Source: Franzmannia pantelleriensis (GTDB lineage: Bacteria; Pseudomonadota; Gammaproteobacteria; Pseudomonadales; Halomonadaceae). Taken from it: a stretch of 64,000 bases of DNA. A program made the position numbers and the translations under genes. The notes below the pieces were generated by a model that was not told the DNA's origin, ran no database searches, and saw only the letters and a program-made list of their open reading frames with translations. The first letter of the stretch is position 1, and every line of letters starts with the position of its first letter. The DNA lies in the NCBI RefSeq assembly GCF_900102875.1, contig NZ_FNGH01000012.1, forward strand, positions 1 to 64,000, given 5' to 3'. Shown here in pieces: positions 46,256-53,000 of this stretch.

Positions 46256-46263
46256 TGGATCCA
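46256..46263. promoter_or_regulatory. VanR operator, site 1 (core TGGATCCA)
   Basis: CTGGATCCAAC contains the palindromic core of the known Caulobacter VanR operator ATTGGATCCAAT, with the left end changed. It lies 46 bases upstream of the vanR start. Site 2 is 52 bases away centre to centre, about five helical turns, so two dimers could act on the same face. Confidence 0.72.
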
Positions 46264-46306
46264 ACTAAAGCATATATTGACCACGGCAAGCCACATAGCC
46301 TGTACT

Positions 46307-46316
46307 TTGGATCCAA
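46307..46316. promoter_or_regulatory. VanR operator, site 2 (TTGGATCCAA)
   Basis: A perfect 10-base palindrome, in context TTTGGATCCAAT, almost identical to the ATTGGATCCAAT operator studied in Caulobacter vanAB. It lies 66 bases upstream of vanA. Confidence 0.82.
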
Positions 46317-46381
46317 TAATAGCTAACCCATCAAATGGTTTAGCCATATAACAGCTTAACCGTGAACGAGGAGATAGCGTA

Positions 46382-47434
46382 ATGTTCCCCAAGAATACCT
46401 GGTACGTGGCCTGCACCCCTGACGAGATCGACGAGAAGCCCCTCGGCCGCACCATCTGCAACGAAACGATCGTGTTCTTTCGCGGCGAAGGCGGCAAGGT
46501 CGCTGCAGTGGAGGACTTCTGCCCCCACCGCGGCGCCCCCCTCTCGCTGGGCTTCGTCCGAGACGGTCAGCTGGTGTGTGGCTACCACGGCCTGGAGATG
46601 GGCGGCGACGGCAAGTGCTCCAGCATGCCTGGGCAGCGGGTGCGCGGCTTTCCCTCGCTGCGCGCCTACCCGGTCGAGGAGCGCCACGGTTTCATCTGGG
46701 TCTGGCCCGGCGACGCCGAGCAGGCCGACCCCGCCGAGATCCCCGAGCTGCACTGGGCCCACGACCCCGAGTGGGCCTATGGCGGTGGGCTCTACCACGT
46801 CAACTGCGGCTACCGGCTGATGATCGACAACCTCATGGACCTGACCCATGAGACCTACGTCCACGCCTCCAGCATCGGCCAGCCGGAGATCGAGGAAGCC
46901 GCCCCCGACACCCAGGTCAACGGCAACGAGGTGACCACCAGCCGGCATATGGAGAACATCCCCGCGCCGCCCTTCTGGCAGGCCGCCCTGCGCGGCAACG
47001 ACCTGGCCGATGACGTTCCCGTGGACCGCTGGCAGATCTGTCGCTTCACGCCGCCCAGCCACGTGATGATCGAGGTCGGCGTGGCCCACGCCGGCAAGGG
47101 CGGCTACGACGCCCCGGATGCCTACAAGGCGGCCAGCATCGTGGTCGACTTCATCACCCCCGAGACCGAGACCTCGATCTGGTACTTCTGGGGCATGGCG
47201 CGCCACTTCAAGCCCCAGGACCAGGCTCTGACCGACAAGATCCGCGAGGGCCAGGGCAAGATCTTCGCCGAGGACCTGGAGATGCTCGAAGCGCAGCAGC
47301 GCAACCTGCTCGCCTACCCCGAACGCCAGCTGCTCAAGCTCAATATCGACGGCGGCGGTGTGCAGGCGCGGCGCATCATCGAGCGGCTGATCGCCGAGGA
47401 GCAAGACGCCACGGCGGTGGAGAAGGCGTCATGA
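46382..47434 (+). CDS. vanA: Vanillate O-demethylase oxygenase subunit
   Basis: The 350-aa protein starts FPKNTWYVACTPDEIDEKPL and has the Rieske cluster in DFCPHRGAPLSLGFV and LVCGYHGLEM, then the iron-binding DNLMDLTHETYVHASSIG. It removes the methyl group of vanillate, giving protocatechuate and formaldehyde. It heads vanA-vanB-dctP, behind two VanR sites, and overlaps vanB by 4 bases. The formaldehyde is a likely substrate for the frmA/gfa pair at the window start. Confidence 0.97.
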   Translation: MFPKNTWYVACTPDEIDEKPLGRTICNETIVFFRGEGGKVAAVEDFCPHRGAPLSLGFVRDGQLVCGYHGLEMGGDGKCSSMPGQRVRGFPSLRAYPVEERHGFIWVWPGDAEQADPAEIPELHWAHDPEWAYGGGLYHVNCGYRLMIDNLMDLTHETYVHASSIGQPEIEEAAPDTQVNGNEVTTSRHMENIPAPPFWQAALRGNDLADDVPVDRWQICRFTPPSHVMIEVGVAHAGKGGYDAPDAYKAASIVVDFITPETETSIWYFWGMARHFKPQDQALTDKIREGQGKIFAEDLEMLEAQQRNLLAYPERQLLKLNIDGGGVQARRIIERLIAEEQDATAVEKAS

Positions 47435-48411
47435 GTGCACTGCCGCTGTCGATGTTCGTCGAGGTCACCGCAAAGCACCAGACCGCCGAGGACATCGTGG
47501 TCATCGAGCTGGCCGACCCCCACGGTCGGCCGCTGCCCGCCTTCAGCGCCGGGGCACATATCGACGTGCGTGTCCCGGCACCGGGCCAGGACGGGCTGGT
47601 CCGCCAGTACTCGCTGTGCAATCACCCCGAGGAGCGCGACCGCTATCGACTCGGCATCCTGCGTGAGCCCAACTCGCGGGGCGGCTCGACGGCCATGCAC
47701 GACACGGTCGAGATCGGCGACCTGATCGCCATCAGTGCGCCCAAGAACCACTTCCCCCTCGAGCCCGCCGGCCGCAGCCTGCTGTTCGCCGGCGGCATCG
47801 GTATTACCCCGCTGCTGTGCATGGCCGAGCGCCTGGCGCATACCCAAGCCGACTTCGAACTGCACTACTGCACCCGCTCGGCGGCGCGCACCGCTTTTCT
47901 CGACGAGATCCGCGCGGCCGACTTCGCCGACCGCGTGCAGCTGCACTTCGACGACGGCGACGCCGCCCAGAAGCTCGACCTCGCCAGCCTGGCGGCGACG
48001 CCGGATCCCGACACCCAGGTCTACGTCTGCGGCCCGGCGGGCTTCATCGATCACGTGCTGAGCACCTTTCGCGACCACGGCTGGCCGGAGGCGCAGCTGC
48101 ACACCGAGTACTTCAGCGGCGCCGAGACCGCCCGCGACGATGACGGCAGCTTCGAGGTCAAGATCGCCAGCAGCGGCGCCAGCTTCCAGATACCCGCCGA
48201 CAAGACCGTGCACCAGGTGCTCAGCGAGAACGGCATCGAGATCATGGTCTCCTGCGAACAGGGCGTCTGCGGCACCTGCCTGACACGGGTGCTCGAGGGC
48301 GAGCCCGACCACCGCGACCTCTACCTCGATGACCACGAGCACGCCGCCAACGACCAATTCACCCCCTGCTGCTCAAGAGCCAAGAGCAAGACCCTGGTGC
48401 TCGACCTCTGA
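47431..48411 (+). CDS. vanB: Vanillate O-demethylase reductase subunit
   Basis: The 326-aa protein is a class IA phthalate-type reductase: flavin region RQYSLCNHPEERDRYRLGIL, NAD region LFAGGIGITPLLCMAERLAH and CGPAGFIDHVL, and C-terminal [2Fe-2S] ferredoxin CEQGVCGTCLTRVLEGEPDH with the last Cys in FTPCCSRAK. It delivers electrons from NADH to VanA. Its ATG overlaps the vanA stop (ATGA), so translation is coupled. Confidence 0.97.
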   Translation: MSALPLSMFVEVTAKHQTAEDIVVIELADPHGRPLPAFSAGAHIDVRVPAPGQDGLVRQYSLCNHPEERDRYRLGILREPNSRGGSTAMHDTVEIGDLIAISAPKNHFPLEPAGRSLLFAGGIGITPLLCMAERLAHTQADFELHYCTRSAARTAFLDEIRAADFADRVQLHFDDGDAAQKLDLASLAATPDPDTQVYVCGPAGFIDHVLSTFRDHGWPEAQLHTEYFSGAETARDDDGSFEVKIASSGASFQIPADKTVHQVLSENGIEIMVSCEQGVCGTCLTRVLEGEPDHRDLYLDDHEHAANDQFTPCCSRAKSKTLVLDL

Positions 48412-48445
48412 CCCGACACCCATAACCATAATCAGAGAGGTTCCC

Positions 48446-49471
48446 ATGACCCTGACTGCACGCCCCACCCGACTCGCCGCCGGCATGGCACTGGCCGCTG
48501 GCCTGGCCGCCCTGCCGGCCCTGGCAGAAGCCACCACCCTGCGCATCGCCCACGTCTGGCCCGGCGGTTCGATGGTCGACCGTGAGCTGTTCGGCGCCTG
48601 GGCCGAGAGCGTCGAGGAGGCCTCCGAGGGCCGCCTCAGCGTCGAGATCTACCCCGGCCAGACCCTCGCCAGCGCCGACAACACCTACCAGGGCGCCGTC
48701 AGCGGCATCGCCGATATCGGCGCCACCGCCCAGGGCTACAGCGCCGGCCGCTTCCCGCTGACCCAGGTCATCGAGCTGCCCGGGGTATCGCTGAGCAGCC
48801 GCCAGGGCTCATGCATCCTGCAGTCGCTCTACGACGACGGCCACCTGGATGACGAATACGACGACTCCCACGTCCTGTTCATGTTCACCACCGGCCCCGG
48901 CTACCTGCATACCAGCGACCGCCTGATCGAGACGCCGAGCGACCTCGAAGGGCTGCGCATGCGGCGCCCCACCGCCGTGGTCGGCGACATGTTCTCGCGG
49001 CTCGGCGCCCAGGCCATCGGCATGCCGGCGCCGGACGTCTTCACCTCGATGCAGCGCGGCGCCATCGACGGGCTCAGCTTCAACTGGGAGGGCATGAAGA
49101 CCTTCCGCCTCAACGAGCAGGCCCACTATCACACCGAAGTGCCGCTCTACGACCTGGCGCTCACCGCCACCATGAACCGCGACACCTATGAGAGCCTGCC
49201 CGACGACCTGCGCCAGGTCATCGACGACCACAGCGGCCTCGAGTGGTCGCTGCGCGCCGCCGCCGTCTACGACGAGCTGATTCGCCAGGGCCGCGAGGAA
49301 GCACAAGAGGCCGGCCACGAGTTCCTGGTCATCGATGACGCCATGAACGACGATGCCTGGGGTCCGGTACTGCAAGAGACCATCGACCGCTACCTGGCTG
49401 ATACCGGTGGTGAAGCCGAGACCCTCTACGCAGAGAGCCTGCGTCTCCAACAGGAGAGCTGTGACGTGTGA
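48446..49471 (+). CDS. Orphan TRAP binding protein (DctP) in the vanAB operon
   Basis: The 341-aa protein has a signal peptide (LAAGMALAAGLAALPALAEA) and TLRIAHVWPGGSMVDRELFG, SVEIYPGQTLASADNTYQGA, GIADIGATAQGYSAGRFPLT and IDGLSFNWEGMKTFRLNEQ. It is a close paralogue of the proteins at 44229 and 60280. The start at 48446 has AGAGAGG upstream. It lies 34 bases after vanB and is followed by a strong terminator, with no DctQ or DctM gene; it probably presents vanillate to the membrane module of system 3. Confidence 0.92.
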   Translation: MTLTARPTRLAAGMALAAGLAALPALAEATTLRIAHVWPGGSMVDRELFGAWAESVEEASEGRLSVEIYPGQTLASADNTYQGAVSGIADIGATAQGYSAGRFPLTQVIELPGVSLSSRQGSCILQSLYDDGHLDDEYDDSHVLFMFTTGPGYLHTSDRLIETPSDLEGLRMRRPTAVVGDMFSRLGAQAIGMPAPDVFTSMQRGAIDGLSFNWEGMKTFRLNEQAHYHTEVPLYDLALTATMNRDTYESLPDDLRQVIDDHSGLEWSLRAAAVYDELIRQGREEAQEAGHEFLVIDDAMNDDAWGPVLQETIDRYLADTGGEAETLYAESLRLQQESCDV

Positions 49472-49496
49472 TGCCAAGGCGTCGGCGTCCTCCGTT

Positions 49497-49520
49497 GCCC
49501 CGCTATGGCGGGGCTTTTTT
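49497..49520 (+). terminator. Rho-independent terminator of the vanAB-dctP operon
   Basis: GCCCCGC-TATG-GCGGGGC followed by six T residues, 25 bases past the dctP stop. Confidence 0.93.
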
Positions 49521-49623
49521 GTGGCGGAAAATCGACGCGCAGCTATTCTTCAGATTGAAAGTGGGCCTAATCAAAGAGCCGTTAAGACTAGCGACTCCAT
49601 TTTTCACCTGATGCCTATTTTAA

Positions 49624-49758
49624 TTAGCCAGGAGGGTAGCTTGTTACCGTAATGATTATAGATGCATGGAAAAACAAGCTGATGACCAAAGCAAACGTAA
49701 CCATGTAAGGATGAAGTCCCTCATCACGCCCAAATACAACAACACCTACTAAAGCCAT
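49624..49758 (-). CDS. Small hydrophobic open frame after the immunity-like gene
   Basis: Minus-strand frame of 44 codons from ATG 49758: MALVGVVVFGRDEGLHPYMV, TFALVISLFFHASIIITV, TSYPPG. A TTG at 49773 in the same frame overlaps the stop of the neighbouring 89-aa gene, so translation could be coupled. It has one or two membrane segments. It may be a second small membrane protein of the immunity module or a frameshifted tail of the first. The rest of 49521-49769 is AT-rich and shows no other gene. Confidence 0.35.
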   Translation of the reverse strand: MALVGVVVFGRDEGLHPYMVTFALVISLFFHASIIITVTSYPPG

Positions 49759-49769
49759 GCTTGTCCACG

Positions 49770-50039
49770 TCAATCCCTGTAGTTCTTTATTTTACTAACA
49801 GACTTCCAAACGTACACAACACATGTACCCACCATAAAATAAATCAATATGATGGAAAGAGCTGTTTTTTCAAAGAAAAGTTCTTTGTCCACTATCTCAC
49901 CAGCTGCAAAGATGAAGAAAATAATTACAGCGTAGGACAAAAGAGTTGCGCTTCCCCCGATTCTTTTGACGTTATCCTTTAGCAACCTAGACACAAAAAC
50001 AACCACAGAGAGCATAAACAATAACATAATATCCAACAT
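49770..50039 (-). CDS. Small membrane protein, candidate immunity protein to the Rhs toxin
   Basis: The 89-aa protein has three hydrophobic segments: MLDIMLLFMLSVVVFVSRLL, LLSYAVIIFFIFAAGEIV and ALSIILIYFMVGTCVVYVW. It begins 2 bases after the stop of the VgrG-Rhs gene on the same strand, the usual place of an immunity gene, and is AT-rich like the toxin tail and unlike the surrounding GC-rich DNA. I find no named family. A role in protecting the membrane against the toxin tail is inferred from place and composition. Confidence 0.6.
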   Translation of the reverse strand: MLDIMLLFMLSVVVFVSRLLKDNVKRIGGSATLLSYAVIIFFIFAAGEIVDKELFFEKTALSIILIYFMVGTCVVYVWKSVSKIKNYRD

Positions 50040-50041
50040 TG

Positions 50042-53000
50042 CTAGCGCCCTCTACTTCCGTTTGCATAATTACCAACACCATTATAGACACCTATGCCTG
50101 AAGCACCCGCCTCAACAGTTAAACCCGTTGCAGTTGCACTTTGATAGGCCGGTATAAAGTCGTCAGGCAAGCTACGAAATAGCTGAAAGGTATCGGGGTT
50201 CCGCACCGGTCTCAACAGCCCGCCTACAGAAGTGCCTAGATTTGCACCATCTACTGTCAGATTACCCAACTGTTCCCCTAGCTGATCAACAGCTGCCTCA
50301 CGAGCGAAGCCCCTTCCACTCTCAGAAAATCCTTCTTGTATATTGCTGGCCCCTAAGCCTGCAATAGGAGCACCAGCTACGCAGCCAGCCACCGTTTTAC
50401 AGAGGGCACCACCTAATAGCACTTGGCCACCCCCACCTATGACAGTAGCAGTGCGTGTGAGCACTTCCATACCTTCATCACGAATAAAACGAGGAATCAT
50501 TCGTGAATGGAATTTGATCGTCTCCCAAGCACTCAACCCCAGCGGATCCACCATCCCGGTCGGGTTGCTGACATACCCATACAGGTTGGTGCCGCCGTTC
50601 AGGCCAATCGGGTCCTGGCTGATGTAGCGCCCCTGCTGTGGATCGTAGTAGCGGTGGCGGTTGTAGTAGAGGCCCGATTCTTCATCGTACCACTGGCCCT
50701 GGAAGCGGATCGGCTGGGGCGTGTTGCCGCGCTCATTCCTGACAGCGGCCCAGTCATCAGGCTGGGCCTGCCATAGGGTCTCGCCCTTTGGCGTAACGAG
50801 CTGCATGGGGGTGCCCAGGGCATCGGTGACATAAGCACTGATCTGCTTGGGCGCGTCGTGGCCGGCTTGGTCGATTCTGAGCATGGGCACGAAGCTACCC
50901 GGTTCGTAGACCACGGTGGTTTGGTGGCGCTCTTTCGCTTCGTGCACGAGCCGGTCGCCGTCCCAGCCGTAGTGGGTGGTGGCGGTGGTGCCGTTGGCGT
51001 GTTGGACGGTCTTGCTGATGCGCCGCCCCAGGGCGTCGTAGCGGTAGTGGGCTTCCTGGGTGGTGCCCTGGGGGCTGGTGCGAGCCAAGCGTACCAGGCG
51101 GTTGGCACCGTCGTAGCCGAGGCTGAGGCGCTCGCCGTTGCGCTGTTCACGCTCGATCAGGTTACCGGCGCCATCATAGCGGTAGCGGGTGCCATCGAGC
51201 TGGGTCTGACGGTTGTCGGGCTGGGCGCTGGCTTGGCCTTCGAGGCGGTTGCCGGCGGCGTCCACCGGGTAGCGCTGGGCGCGGTCGCCGTGCTGGCTGG
51301 CGATCAACCGCCCGGCGGGGTCGTAGGTGTAGGCGATGACCGGGCTGCTACCGCCCTGACCGGCGCTGCGGAAGCTGAGCCGGCCAAGGGTATCGTAGCG
51401 GTAGTGCTGCTCATCCTTGGCGCTGCCGGGGCCGCGCAGGCTGAGATGATCGAGCTGGCCGAGCGCGGTATAGCCGCGCTCGAGGATCAGCGGCTGGGGC
51501 TGGTCGGCGGCGCTCAGGCGGCGCTGGGTCTCGCGGTGCAGGGCGTCGGGCTCCAGGGCGATCTCGAACCTGAGGCCTGGGGCGCTCATGCCGTGCAGGT
51601 GGCCGCTGCCGTAGGTGTGCCAATTCAGCGCGGGTAGGTCACCGAACTGGCTGGCCTGGGGCGCGCCGTTGGCGGTCAGGCGTTGCTCGTGCTGCCAGCG
51701 CCAGCCCATGGTTTCGCTGGTGGTATCGCCCTGGGCGAGATGCTGCTGGCGTTCGCCCACTGGGCGCCCCGCTGCGTCATAGGCCAGGCGAACCTCTCCA
51801 TCGGCATTGCTGGCGCCGCTGAGCTGGCCGTCGGCGCGCCACTGGTAGCGCTCGGTGCTGGCCGGGGCCGAATCGGTTGCGGGCAGATGGCGGGCGATCA
51901 GCCGACCGTTGGCATCGAACTCATAATGAACGGCGAGCGGCTGCCCGTCGGGACCGAGCCGGTGGGCTTCGGTGCGCGTACTCAGTTGACCTGCGGCGTC
52001 GTAGGCGTAGCGCTGCTCACGGCCGTCCGGACCGGTTTCGCTGACGAGGCGATCCATGTCGTCATAGGTAAAGCGGTAGACGGCGCCGTTGGCCAGGGTC
52101 AGTTTGCTGAGTCGGCCGGCGGCGTCGTAGGCATAGTGCTCCTGGCCGGTATCAGCGTCGATGCGACGCTCGGGGCGACCTTGGGCATCGAAGAAGAACT
52201 GTTGGCGATACCCTAGTGGCCCCTCGACCTCCACCAGCCGCCCCTGCGGGTCATGGTGGTGCTGCCAGCGGCTGCCGTCGGGGAGCTGGGTGGCGATGCG
52301 CCGGCCCATCTCGTCATGGCTGGTGCGGGTGGTCTCGCCCAGGGCGTTGGTCACGGCGAGCAGATGACCGCGACTGTCGTAGTCGTAGCGAGTGCACTGC
52401 TCGGAGCAGTCGGTCTCGACGGCGAGCTGGCCCAGGGCGTTCCACTCGAGCTGGCGAGTGTTGCCGCCGGCATCGGTGACGGCGGTGGGGCGATCAGGCA
52501 GGCTGTCGGTGCCGTAGCGGAAGATGGTGGTGCCTTCGGGGCCGACGACCTGGGTGAGGTTGCCACGGGCATCGCGCTCGAGCTGCCAGTGGAGGTTTTC
52601 CGGGCCGGCCAGCGCGGTGGGCTCGCCCAGAGCATCGCGGGTGATGGTCCAACGGCTGCCGTCGGGGCCTCTCTGGGCGATCACCTGCCCGCTTTCATCG
52701 CGTTCGAGCGCGGTCTCGCGACCCAGCGGGTCGACGCTGGCGATGCGCTGTCCGGCGTGATCGTAGCGGTATTGGATAACCGAGCCGTCGGCACGGGTGT
52801 GGGCCGTCCAGCGCTGGCCGGGGCCAGTGCCGCTGAAGTGATAGCGCTCCTCGCGACCGAGGCTGTCGGTCACCAGGGTGTGATCCGGGTGGTAGGCGTA
52901 GGTGCGTGCCAGGCCGCCGCTCTCCTCCTGGGCGATGACCCGGCCTTCCGGCGTATACCGATCCCAGGTGTAGCGAGCTTCCATGCCCCCGGGCACACGG

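Noticed and set aside
46256-46316. GGATCC sites as cloning leftovers (BamHI)
   Set aside because: They sit symmetrically between vanR and vanA in natural context and match the known VanR operator beyond the six bases.
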